From Propionibacteriaceae bacterium (GTDB lineage Bacteria > Actinomycetota > Actinomycetes > Propionibacteriales > Propionibacteriaceae): a stretch of DNA of 8,132 bases. Below the pieces are notes generated by a model. It saw only the letters and a list, made by a program, of their open reading frames with translations. It was not told the DNA's origin and ran no database searches. Positions 1 through 5,935 of this stretch are shown here, piece by piece (positions within the stretch are counted from its first letter, which is position 1; the number at the start of each line of letters is the position of its first letter). Position numbers and translations under genes: made by a program. The stretch covers positions 1-8,132 of the forward strand of contig JAGQUI010000108.1 in assembly GCA_020438595.1 (NCBI GenBank), written 5' to 3'.

Positions 1-466
1 CTTTGTACTTGCCGCCGGGCATGATCGACGGCCCCCACAGGGCGCCCTCTTCCCCGCCCGAGATGCCGCAGCCGACGAAGTGGAAGCCCTTGGCGCTGAG
101 CTCCTCGTTGCGGCGGTTCGTGTCCGGGAAGTGCGAGTTGCCGCCGTCCACGATGATGTCGCCCGGCTCGAGCAGCGGGACGAGAGCGTCGATCGTCGCG
201 TCCGTCGCGGCCCCGGCCTTCACCATCAGGACCATCCGGCGCGGCCGCTTCAGGCTCGCCACGAACCCCGCGAGGTCCTCGGACGGCACGAACGCCCCCT
301 CCGCGCCGTGGTCAGCGACCAGGTCGTGGGTACGGGACGCCGTGCGGTTGTACAGCGCCACCGTGTGCCCGTGCCGGGCGAAGTTGCGGGCGAGGTTGCT
401 GCCCATCACGGCGAGGCCCACCACCCCGATGTCGGCGGTGGCTGTGGCTGCGGGGTCGGGGGTCAT
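1..466 (-). CDS. gnd: 6-phosphogluconate dehydrogenase (decarboxylating), N-terminal part, truncated by window edge
   Basis: Catalyses NAD(P)+-dependent oxidative decarboxylation of 6-phosphogluconate to ribulose 5-phosphate in the cytoplasm (pentose phosphate pathway). 155 codons of the N-terminal Rossmann domain are visible. The dinucleotide-binding turn GVVGLAVMGSNLARN lies at residues 14-28, the NRT motif at 40-42 fits contact with the NADP 2'-phosphate, IVDGGNSHFPDT lies at 105-116, and the substrate-binding signature GISGGEEGALWGPSIMPGG is at 134-152. This last stretch is diagnostic of 6PGDH rather than of other beta-hydroxyacid dehydrogenases. The start is the ATG at 466, preceded by AGGAG seven nucleotides upstream. 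The catalytic Lys and the C-terminal helical domain lie outside the window. It is divergent from uxaC, sharing a 162-bp intergenic region. Family assignment is secure; whether it is the NADP or NAD form cannot be settled from this fragment. Confidence 0.95.
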   Translation of the reverse strand, partial: MTPDPAATATADIGVVGLAVMGSNLARNFARHGHTVALYNRTASRTHDLVADHGAEGAFVPSEDLAGFVASLKRPRRMVLMVKAGAATDATIDALVPLLEPGDIIVDGGNSHFPDTNRRNEELSAKGFHFVGCGISGGEEGALWGPSIMPGGKYK

Positions 467-494
467 CTGTGTGCTCCTGTGCGTTCTGCTGCTC

Positions 495-504
495 GGTACG
501 TACC
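495..504. promoter_or_regulatory. 10-bp perfect palindrome in the gnd-uxaC divergent intergenic region
   Basis: GGTACGTACC is a perfect palindrome 28 bp upstream of the gnd start codon. Its position would suit a regulator site for gnd, but 10-bp palindromes also occur by chance and no second copy was seen. I did not find convincing -35/-10 boxes for gnd or uxaC in this region. Confidence 0.2.
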
Positions 505-548
505 CAATCAACCAGCCGGCCGCGCTCCGCTCAACAAGTTGCCGGAGG

Positions 549-568
549 TTGCCGGTGTGCGGCGGCAA
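549..568. promoter_or_regulatory. Inverted repeat TTGCCG-N8-CGGCAA upstream of uxaC, candidate operator
   Basis: Two perfect 6-bp half-sites (TTGCCG and CGGCAA) flank an 8-bp centre, 60 bp upstream of the uxaC start. An extra TTGCCG lies at 539-544 and a CGGCAA at 591-596, so the half-site recurs. The size is compatible with a LacI- or GntR-family operator. Assignment to the LacI protein encoded at 7189 is inference: the palindrome in front of that gene (7158-7174) has different half-sites. Confidence 0.35.
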
Positions 569-628
569 TTCGAGTGCAACACACGGCAACGAGTGGGTCT
601 GTGGGCGCATCCGGGCAACGATGTCGGC

Positions 629-2038
629 ATGGCCCGCCTTGCCCTCGACCCCGACCGGATGCTGCCGTCCGAGCCCGCCCTGCGATCCGTGGCGCGGGAG
701 CTCTACGGCTCCGTCCGGGAGTTGCCGATCTTCTCTCCGCACGGCCACGTGCCCGCGCAGTGGCTGGCCGACGACGAGCCGTTCGCCGATCCCACCTCGC
801 TGCTGATCACCCCCGACCACTACGTGACCCGGCTACTACACGCCAGCGGCACCGCCCTCGACCAGCTGGGGGTCGGCCAGGACGACTTCACGCCCGGGCA
901 GTCCCGCGAGGCGTTCCGGACGCTGTGCGCGAACTGGCACCTGTACCGCGGCACCCCGGTCCGGTTCTGGCTGGAATCGGAGCTCGCCGACATCTTCGGA
1001 CTGGACCTCGCCCCGTCCGCCGACACCGCGGACGCGCTGTACGACGCGATCGCCGAACGCCTCGCCACCCCCGCCTTCCGGCCGCGCGCCCTGTACGACC
1101 GCTTCGGGATCGAGTTCCTCGCCACCACCGACGACCCCTGCGACGACCTCGGCCACCACGCCCGGCTCGCCGCCGACCCCGGCTTCACCGGACGCGTCGT
1201 GCCGACCTTCCGTCCCGACCGGTACCTCGAACCCGCGCGCGCCGACTGGAACGCCCTGACCGACCGGCTCGGCGAGGTGAGCGGCCTCGAGGTCGGCAGC
1301 TACGCCGGCTGGGTGGCCGCGATGGAGAACCGGCGGGCGTACTTCGCGGCCCACGGTGCGATCTCGTCCGACCACTCGCACGCGGACGCCCGGGTCGAGC
1401 CCCTCGACGCCACGGAGGCCGAACGCCTCTACGCCCTGGCCCGTCGCGGCACGATCACCACCGCCGAGGCCGACACGCTGCGTCGCGCCATGATGTTCGA
1501 GCAGGCCCGGATGGCCGCCGACGACGGCCTGGTGCTGACCATGCACCCCGGGGTGTTCCGCAACCACCACCCGGCGACCTTCGCCCGGTACGGGGCCGAC
1601 GTGGGCGCGGACATCCCGATGCAGGTCGAGTTCACCCGGGCCGTGCAGCCGATGCTGGCGGCGTTCGGCACCTCACCGCGCTTCCAGGTGGTCTTCTTCA
1701 CCATCGACGAGACCGTCTACGCCCGTGAACTCGCGCCGCTGGCCGGCTTCTACCCGAGCGTGTTCATCGGCGTGCCGTGGTGGTTCATCGACGCGCCGGA
1801 CGCGATGGCGCGGTTCCGCGCGTCCATCACCGAGACCGCAGGGTTCACCCGCACGTCCGGGTTCATCGACGACACCCGCGCGTACCTCTCGATCCCGGCC
1901 CGGCACGACCTGAGCCGCCGGATCGACGCCGGCTACCTCGCCCGGCTCGTTGCGGAGCACCGGCTCAGCATGGATGAAGCGATCGAGACCGCCCACGAAC
2001 TCGTGGCCGGCAACCCCAGGAGGGCGTTCAAGCTATGA
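629..2038 (+). CDS. uxaC: Uronate isomerase (glucuronate isomerase)
   Basis: Isomerises D-glucuronate to D-fructuronate (and D-galacturonate to D-tagaturonate), the first cytoplasmic step of hexuronate breakdown. The 469 aa match the usual length of about 470. The amidohydrolase-fold HxH motif is SPHGHVPA with His38 and His40. ATTDDPCDDLGHHARLA is the family's conserved TTDDP segment. The block around residues 411-417 (GFIDDTR, then AYLSIPARHDLSRR) is the conserved C-terminal D-[ST]-R region that supplies the catalytic Asp. The protein ends NPRRAFKL, close to the usual 'N...F' terminus. The start at 629 was chosen because homology begins just after it; the frame stays open upstream to position 80 but that part is antisense to gnd. 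No Shine-Dalgarno is visible. A weak AACGAT lies 6 nt before the ATG, so a leaderless start is possible. It is first in an operon with uxuB (ATGA overlap) and kdgK. Confidence 0.95.
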   Translation: MARLALDPDRMLPSEPALRSVARELYGSVRELPIFSPHGHVPAQWLADDEPFADPTSLLITPDHYVTRLLHASGTALDQLGVGQDDFTPGQSREAFRTLCANWHLYRGTPVRFWLESELADIFGLDLAPSADTADALYDAIAERLATPAFRPRALYDRFGIEFLATTDDPCDDLGHHARLAADPGFTGRVVPTFRPDRYLEPARADWNALTDRLGEVSGLEVGSYAGWVAAMENRRAYFAAHGAISSDHSHADARVEPLDATEAERLYALARRGTITTAEADTLRRAMMFEQARMAADDGLVLTMHPGVFRNHHPATFARYGADVGADIPMQVEFTRAVQPMLAAFGTSPRFQVVFFTIDETVYARELAPLAGFYPSVFIGVPWWFIDAPDAMARFRASITETAGFTRTSGFIDDTRAYLSIPARHDLSRRIDAGYLARLVAEHRLSMDEAIETAHELVAGNPRRAFKL

Positions 2039-3426
2039 CCGTGACCACCCCAGTCCAGACCCTGTCCCGCGCCCGCCACGGACGCCCGGCCGCCCCGGTG
2101 CGGATCGTCCACCTGGGCGTCGGCAACTTCTTCCGGGCCCACCAGGCCTGGTACACCGAGCACGCGCCGGACGCCGCCGAGTGGGGTATCGCCGCGTTCA
2201 CCGGACGCTCGGCCGCGATCGCCGACGCCCTGCGTCCGCAGGAGGGCCTGTACACGCTGATCACGCGCGGCGCTGCCGGCGACGAGTTCGAGGTGATCTC
2301 GAGCGTGTCGGCCGTCCACGCCGCCGACGAGCACGCCGCCCTGCTCGGCTACTTCCGCTCCCCCGCGCTGGCGATCGTCACCCTCACCGTCACCGAGGCC
2401 GGCTACCACCGCGGCCCCGACGGCGGGCTCGACCTCGCTGCCCCGGACGTGGCCGCGGACCTCGCCGCCCTGCGCACCGCGCCGGACGCACCCGTCCGCA
2501 CCGCACCGGGACGCCTCGTCGCCGGGCTGCTGGCCCGCCGCGACGCCGGGCTCGGACCGCTGGCGATCGTGTCCTGCGACAACCTCTCCGGCAACGGCGA
2601 GGCGCTCGCCCGCGTGGTGTACGACCTGGCCGTGGAGGTGGACCCCTCGCTGGTCGGCTGGATCGCGGCCAACGTCCGGTTCGGCACCACGATGGTCGAC
2701 CGGATCACCCCGGCCACCACGGACGAGCACCGGGCGGCAGTGCAGGACGCCCTCGGCGTCCACGACGCCGCCCCCGTGCCCACCGAGCCGTTCGCCGAGT
2801 GGGTGATCCAGGGCGAGTTCCCCGCCGGGCGACCCGCCTGGGAGGAGGCCGGGGCCCGGATCGTGCCGGACGTCGAGCCGTTCGAGCGCCGCAAGCTGGC
2901 CCTGCTGAACGGGTCGCACTCGCTGCTGGCCTACGCGGCCACGATCGTCGGCCACGAGACCGTCGCCGACGCCATCACCGACCCGCGGTGCCGCGGCTGG
3001 GTGGAGCAGTGGTGGGACGAGGCCTGCGCGCACCTCCCGCTGCCCGAGGACGAGCTGGAGGCCTACCGCGAGGCGCTGATCGAGCGCTACCTCAACCCGA
3101 ACATCCGGCACGCCCTGGCCCAGATCGCCTCCGACGGCTCGCTGAAGCTGCCGGTACGGATCGTGCCCACGCTGCGCGCCGAGCTCGCCGCCGGCCGGAC
3201 GCCCCGGGGTGCCTGCCGCGCGGTCGCCGCCTGGGTGCTGCACCTGCGCGGCGCCGGCGCCCCGGTACGGGACGTGAACGGCGACGCCGTCCCGGCCCTC
3301 GCCGACGGCACCCTCGAGGAGACCGTGGCGAAGGTACTGGCCTTCCTCGTCCCCGAACTCGCCGAACGCGCGGATCTCCGCGAAGCTGTCCTCGACGAGG
3401 CCCGTGTCCTCGGGGAACTCGGCTGA
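2035..3426 (+). CDS. uxuB: D-mannonate oxidoreductase / fructuronate reductase (mannitol dehydrogenase family)
   Basis: A 463-aa member of the polyol-specific long-chain dehydrogenase family. In this context it probably reduces D-fructuronate to D-mannonate with NADH, taking the product of UxaC. The N-terminal nucleotide-binding segment is VHLGVGNFFRAHQAW (residues 25-39), with the family's GxGNFxRAH. SCDNLSGNGE begins at 180 and the EPFAEWVIQ signature at 251. The catalytic set K-x4-N-x2-H is Lys287, Asn292 and His295 in KLALLNGSH, matching the Lys/Asn/His centre of mannitol 2-dehydrogenase. The ATG at 2035 overlaps the uxaC stop (ATGA), and AGGAGG sits 11 nt upstream inside uxaC, so translation is probably coupled. 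Mannitol, arabinitol or tagaturonate (UxaB) activity cannot be excluded from sequence alone. The symbol rests on the neighbours. Confidence 0.85.
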   Translation: MTVTTPVQTLSRARHGRPAAPVRIVHLGVGNFFRAHQAWYTEHAPDAAEWGIAAFTGRSAAIADALRPQEGLYTLITRGAAGDEFEVISSVSAVHAADEHAALLGYFRSPALAIVTLTVTEAGYHRGPDGGLDLAAPDVAADLAALRTAPDAPVRTAPGRLVAGLLARRDAGLGPLAIVSCDNLSGNGEALARVVYDLAVEVDPSLVGWIAANVRFGTTMVDRITPATTDEHRAAVQDALGVHDAAPVPTEPFAEWVIQGEFPAGRPAWEEAGARIVPDVEPFERRKLALLNGSHSLLAYAATIVGHETVADAITDPRCRGWVEQWWDEACAHLPLPEDELEAYREALIERYLNPNIRHALAQIASDGSLKLPVRIVPTLRAELAAGRTPRGACRAVAAWVLHLRGAGAPVRDVNGDAVPALADGTLEETVAKVLAFLVPELAERADLREAVLDEARVLGELG

Positions 3427-3492
3427 GCCCGCCCAGACCACCCCGGCCGGGTCCACCGAAGGGCTGCCGGAACCGAGCCAGAAAGGCCACTC

Positions 3493-4566
3493 ATGAAGAT
3501 CCGCAGCGACGCCCGCTGGTCACTCGTCGTGCCCACCTCGATGGGAGTGCGGCTCGTCCCCGAGCAGCGGCAGCCGGTGCACACCACCGACCGCTTCCAG
3601 CTCCAGACGACCAGCGCCGAGACCAACGTCGCGTCCGTCCTGTCCTACCTCGGAGAACCCACGAAGGTGCTCACCGCGTTCGTGGCCGGGTCGCCGGTCG
3701 CCGCGTTCATCAAGGCCAACCTGCGCGCCCGCAACATGAGCTACGAGGGTCCGGAGCTGCCCCAGGGCGGCGCCTGGGGACTCCGCCACCAGTTCAACAT
3801 CGCGGACGCCGGCTTCGGCGGACGCGCCCCCCGGGTCTGGAACGACCGGGCGGGCGAGGTGGGCCGCGAACTCAGCGTCGACCAGTTCGATCTGGACCGG
3901 CTGTTCGGGACGGAAGGGGTGAAAATCCTGCACCTGTCCGGGCTGATCGCCGCGCTGTCGCCGAAGACGTCGGTCTTCTGCCTCGAGCTGGCCCGGGCCG
4001 CCAAGGCGCACGGGACCGTGATCAGCATGGACATGAACTACCGCGCCTCGTTCTGGAAGGGCCGGGAGGAGGAGCTGGGCCAGGCATTCCGCGAACTCGC
4101 CGGCCTGTGCGACATCCTCTACGGCAACGAGGAGGACTTCCAGCTGTGCCTGGGGATCCAGGGCCCGGAGGCCGGCGGTGAGGACATCGAGGCCAAGATC
4201 GAGTCGTTCACCGAGATGATCGGGCGGATCCGGCAGGCCTACCCCGGCGCGAGTTGGATCGGCACGTCCCTGCGCGAGGTCGTCTCGGCGAACCAGCACC
4301 GCTGGGGCATGATCCTGTTCCACGGGGACGAGTTCGCCGTCCTGCCCCTGCGCGACATCGATGTGCTCGACCGCATCGGCGGTGGCGACAGCTCGGTCGG
4401 CGGTGTGCTGTACGGCATCCTGCAGGGCTGGGACGTCGAGCGCTGCGCCCAGTTCGGCTGGGCGGCGGGCGCGATGGCGGCCACGTCCGTCACCGACTAC
4501 GCCGCACCGGCCGACGAGGACCAGGTCTGGGCCATCTGGCAGGGCAACGCGCGCGTGCAGCGCTGA
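3493..4566 (+). CDS. kdgK: 2-keto-3-deoxygluconate kinase (PfkB/ribokinase family)
   Basis: Probably phosphorylates 2-keto-3-deoxy-D-gluconate with ATP to KDPG, the last committed step before aldol cleavage. The 357 aa are PfkB-like. The N-terminal sugar-binding part includes SAETNVASVLSYLG (about residues 37-50), corresponding to the family's 'GGA..N.A..LA.LG'. The central domain carries SMDMNYRASFW and DILYGNEEDF, the substrate and N-E-x-E-like motifs. The C-terminal PfkB signature 2 is DRIGGGDSSVGGVLYGIL, with catalytic base Asp299 in GGGD (GAGD in many relatives). The start ATG at 3493 follows AGAAAGG by 6 nt. It lies 66 bp after uxuB on the same strand, so it is probably co-transcribed. 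Sugar specificity is inferred from the operon; another ketose or ketoacid substrate is possible, but KDG fits both family and neighbours best. Confidence 0.85.
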   Translation: MKIRSDARWSLVVPTSMGVRLVPEQRQPVHTTDRFQLQTTSAETNVASVLSYLGEPTKVLTAFVAGSPVAAFIKANLRARNMSYEGPELPQGGAWGLRHQFNIADAGFGGRAPRVWNDRAGEVGRELSVDQFDLDRLFGTEGVKILHLSGLIAALSPKTSVFCLELARAAKAHGTVISMDMNYRASFWKGREEELGQAFRELAGLCDILYGNEEDFQLCLGIQGPEAGGEDIEAKIESFTEMIGRIRQAYPGASWIGTSLREVVSANQHRWGMILFHGDEFAVLPLRDIDVLDRIGGGDSSVGGVLYGILQGWDVERCAQFGWAAGAMAATSVTDYAAPADEDQVWAIWQGNARVQR

Positions 4567-4620
4567 CGCCGACCACTGACCGACGCTGACCGGACCCACC
4601 GCTCCCCCGGGCGGCGTGCA

Positions 4621-4653
4621 CCGCGGCGCGCCCGCGGACTTCCCCGGCGGGGG
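4621..4653 (+). terminator. Tandem GC hairpins after kdgK, possible transcription end
   Basis: CCGCGG-N5-CCGCGG forms a 6-bp stem (4621-4637), followed at once by CCCC-GGC-GGGG (4642-4652). They lie 55-90 nt after the kdgK stop, where the operon should end. No U-tract follows, which is common for actinobacterial terminators but leaves the call weak, since GC-rich DNA makes such hairpins often. Confidence 0.3.
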
Positions 4654-4712
4654 CCACGCAGGCGGCGTCGCACTCCGCTCTCCGACGGCTGCCGGCGCCC
4701 GGGTCGTGAGTC

Positions 4713-4779
4713 GACTTGCACTCTGGATGTTGCCAGGGAGCCCGCAGAGCGCTTCATCAGCACATCGAGAGTGCAAATC
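4713..4779. repeat. Long inverted repeat, 18-bp arms with 16 matches
   Basis: The left arm 4713-4730 (GACTTGCACTCTGGATGT) and right arm 4762-4779 (ACATCGAGAGTGCAAATC) are reverse complements at 16 of 18 positions, with an unbroken 9-bp core TTGCACTCT/AGAGTGCAA. A bulge followed by two more G-C pairs could extend the stem, leaving a loop of roughly 25 nt. No coding sequence overlaps convincingly. The half-site GCACTC recalls CIRCE, but the 45-bp gap excludes a normal HrcA site (N9). It could be a structured RNA or terminator, ends of a tiny mobile element, or a regulator site. Confidence 0.6.
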
Positions 4780-4969
4780 CGCTCGCCGGCGCGGCGGCCG
4801 GTGGCCGTTCGCCTTTGAAGGCCCGCGTGTGATTGCCAACTCCTGGTTGCCTGGTCCACCTCGACCTCGATACCGGAAGATCCTTCGGACGTTCACCAAG
4901 TAGTCGAAGCGGAACATCCGCTCATCATCGGCGAGGTTCGCAAATCGTTGGTGACGGGCAGGCGGCGGT

Positions 4970-5104
4970 CTAGTAGCGATGCTGGATGAGTGCCCGGAAC
5001 GCGTCCGCAGACTCGGCTAAGTCGACGCGGGGCCATCCCGACTGTTCCGTGTGGCCGGTCCAGCTGAGGTGAACGAGGGCGGCGGTGTCGTCGCTGGTCA
5101 CCAT
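4970..5104 (-). CDS. Possible small protein, 44 aa, downstream of the BrnT-like module
   Basis: This short frame begins with the ATG at 5104 and ends with TAG at 4972-4970. The product is acidic and not low-complexity, containing DDTAALVHLSWTGHTE and an end rich in Ala/Leu (DAFRALIQHRY). Its start overlaps another stop (ATGGTGA), so coupling to a reading frame continuing from the preceding gene is possible. I recognise no family and see no good ribosome-binding site. It may be a third gene of the toxin-antitoxin operon, the tail of a decayed gene, or chance. Confidence 0.3.
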   Translation of the reverse strand: MVTSDDTAALVHLSWTGHTEQSGWPRVDLAESADAFRALIQHRY

Positions 5105-5166
5105 CCCGAGCGCACGAAGGCTTCTGCCGCGAGTTCGGCGATCGGTTTCGGTATCGGCGGGTTGGG

Positions 5167-5409
5167 TCAGTTCTTCCCGAACCGCTGTTGGGCGGCCTGG
5201 CGGGTGGTGTCGAGTGCGGCGGCAATGATCGTCCAGGAGTCGCCGGCCTCGCGGGCGGCCTTCACGGCATCACGGAGTTCGGCCTCGGCGTCGGTGATGT
5301 GTTGACGGGCGGCGAGGATGCGCCGGAACGGCACCGCGTCACGGGCAGGGTTAACGGCCGGGTCGAGGGTGTCGAGTCCGGTGGTGTCGGGGCTGGTCTT
5401 GATGCTCAT
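5167..5409 (-). CDS. Small helix-turn-helix protein, probable antitoxin partner of the BrnT-like toxin
   Basis: An 80-aa protein. Residues 1-26 look flexible (SIKTSPDTTGLDTLDPAV). Residues 30-55 form a charged amphipathic helix (ILAARQHITDAEAELRDAVK). The C-terminus DSWTIIAAALDTTRQAAQQRFGKN (57-80) is a helix-turn-helix of the kind written 'W..IA..LG.TRQAA.QRFG' in many actinobacterial proteins. The start ATG at 5409 is 9 nt after the toxin stop, with GAGGTG overlapping that stop, so the two are probably coupled. A small DNA-binding protein immediately after a RelE/BrnT-fold protein, with palindromes in the promoter, fits an antitoxin that represses its own operon. Function is inferred from arrangement. 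This antitoxin is unlike the ribbon-helix-helix BrnA that usually pairs with BrnT. Confidence 0.7.
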   Translation of the reverse strand: MSIKTSPDTTGLDTLDPAVNPARDAVPFRRILAARQHITDAEAELRDAVKAAREAGDSWTIIAAALDTTRQAAQQRFGKN

Positions 5410-5418
5410 CTGGTCACC

Positions 5419-5655
5419 TCATCTCAGGTAGTCGTAGAACTTCGGGCGGAGTAGGTCGGCGTGGATGATCCGGGTCGGTGAACCCGCAGGTACCGCGACC
5501 TTCTCCAGGAGCCGGCCGTGCCGGTCGGCGCCGATGACCAGCAGCCGCTCCTCGCCTTCGTAGTCGTACTCGACAAGGCGGATGGCGTGGAGCCAGGCGT
5601 GCTGGATGTCAGCGTCCTCGACCCCGTGCTTGCGCGCGGAGCCGCGGATCTCCAT
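5419..5655 (-). CDS. BrnT-like small protein, probable toxin of a type II toxin-antitoxin module
   Basis: A 78-aa protein beginning [17 protein letters not shown]. The pattern ARKHGV (7-12), then [19 protein letters not shown] (37-55) and [17 protein letters not shown] (61-77) parallels the BrnT/RelE-fold order 'KHGV...R...IG....GR.L.V....IRIIsAR..'. Proteins of this fold are ribosome-dependent or free RNases, but activity here is untested, and the usual BrnT C-terminal Arg-rich signature is replaced by RPKFYDYLR. Start ATG at 5655: there is no ribosome-binding site, and a TANNNT box lies 6 nt upstream, which suggests a leaderless mRNA. First gene of a two-gene operon (possibly three), governed by palindromes at 5658-5704. 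It could also be a non-toxic DUF4258-like protein. Confidence 0.72.
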   Translation of the reverse strand: MEIRGSARKHGVEDADIQHAWLHAIRLVEYDYEGEERLLVIGADRHGRLLEKVAVPAGSPTRIIHADLLRPKFYDYLR

Positions 5656-5657
5656 AC

Positions 5658-5704
5658 GTCAAGACTAGCTTGACACCCAACCTGAATGTCAAGACCGCCT
5701 TGAC
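5658..5704. promoter_or_regulatory. Paired palindromic operators of the BrnT-like module
   Basis: Two 17-bp palindromes share the plan GTCAAG-N5-CTTGAC: one at 5658-5674 (centre ACTAG) and one at 5688-5704 (centre ACCGC). Their starts are 30 bp apart, about three helical turns, so both face the same side of the DNA. The first begins only 3 bp from the toxin start codon. The -35 box lies inside the second and the -10 box inside the first, so occupancy would block RNA polymerase. Autorepression by the downstream HTH protein, alone or with the toxin, is the natural reading. Four perfect copies of the half-site make chance unlikely. Confidence 0.75.
5662..5692 (-). promoter_or_regulatory. Promoter of the BrnT-like toxin operon, probably leaderless
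   Basis: On the minus strand a perfect -35 hexamer TTGACA (5692-5687) is followed after 19 nt by TAGTCT (5667-5662, a TANNNT box), and 6 nt later by the ATG at 5655. The spacer is slightly long. Transcription starting at the A of ATG would give a leaderless mRNA, which agrees with the lack of a Shine-Dalgarno. Confidence 0.5.
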
Positions 5705-5740
5705 GCACGATCCTGCCGCAGACCTCGCGGTCGATCGTGC
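5705..5740. repeat. 8-bp inverted repeat next to the toxin operators
   Basis: GCACGATC (5705-5712) and GATCGTGC (5733-5740) are perfect reverse complements separated by 20 bp, starting directly where the second operator ends. It might be a hairpin ending transcription that arrives from the right, or a further protein site. There is no U-tract. Confidence 0.35.
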
Positions 5741-5748
5741 CGAGCCGG

Positions 5749-5889
5749 GTGCATTCGACGGATACCCACGCCCTCTCATGGCTCTGGAACTGGATCCAGA
5801 AAGCCCTCTCGAAGGCCGAACTCCAGGAGCAGCTGATCGCGTGCGTCACTCGGTGGCCAGCTCGCCATAAGCACGCCGAGCGTATTTAG
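5749..5889 (+). pseudogene. Possible gene remnant, Trp-rich 46-codon frame
   Basis: From GTG 5749 the frame encodes STDTHALSWLWNWIQKAL, then SKAELQEQLIACVTRWPARH, and ends at TAG 5887-5889. The composition (amphipathic, four Trp, Glu/Gln/Lys-rich) is not the Arg/Pro/Ala-rich pattern of GC shadow frames. The same frame stays protein-like past the TAG to about 6090, so the TAG may be a nonsense mutation in a once longer gene. No family recognised and no ribosome-binding site seen. Confidence 0.22.
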
Positions 5890-5935
5890 CGATGCGGCGG
5901 CACGCTCAATGCGTCCCTCAACCTCGGCGGAACGC

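Larger units (their letters stand above)
4567..4969. other. Intergenic region downstream of kdgK; no convincing gene
   Basis: No RNA gene or convincing protein was found. After about 4700 the composition becomes visibly less GC-rich and no frame shows strong codon bias, which suggests the start of inserted or decaying DNA. Two hairpins follow kdgK (4621-4653) and a long inverted repeat lies at 4713-4779. On the minus strand, about 4960-4840, a short piece reading RFANLADDERMFRFDYLVNV looks somewhat protein-like but merges into low-quality sequence. It could be a gene fragment; I could not identify it. Confidence 0.5.

Noticed and set aside
80..628. Upstream in-frame extension of uxaC
   Set aside because: It runs antisense through gnd and adds about 180 residues absent from uronate isomerases; homology begins just after position 629.
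3442..3451. CCCGGCCGGG palindrome between uxuB and kdgK
   Set aside because: A short all-GC palindrome, expected often in DNA of this composition; no U-tract or second copy.
1933..3456. Long minus-strand open frame (507 codons) opposite uxuB
   Set aside because: Gly/Arg/Val-rich sequence with no family features, lying exactly antisense to a clear mannitol dehydrogenase-family gene; a product of high GC.
4713..4779. CIRCE/HrcA operator
   Set aside because: GCACTC/GAGTGC half-sites are present, but they are 45 bp apart instead of 9, and no chaperone gene is near.
4713..4779. tRNA or integron attC site
   Set aside because: No cloverleaf or TTCRANY-type T-arm, and no attC-type RYYYAAC/GTTRRRY ends.
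3520..4917. Long minus-strand open frame (465 codons) opposite kdgK
   Set aside because: Antisense to a well-supported PfkB kinase; low-complexity composition. Only its first ~40 codons (beyond kdgK) look mildly protein-like, and these are noted under the intergenic region.
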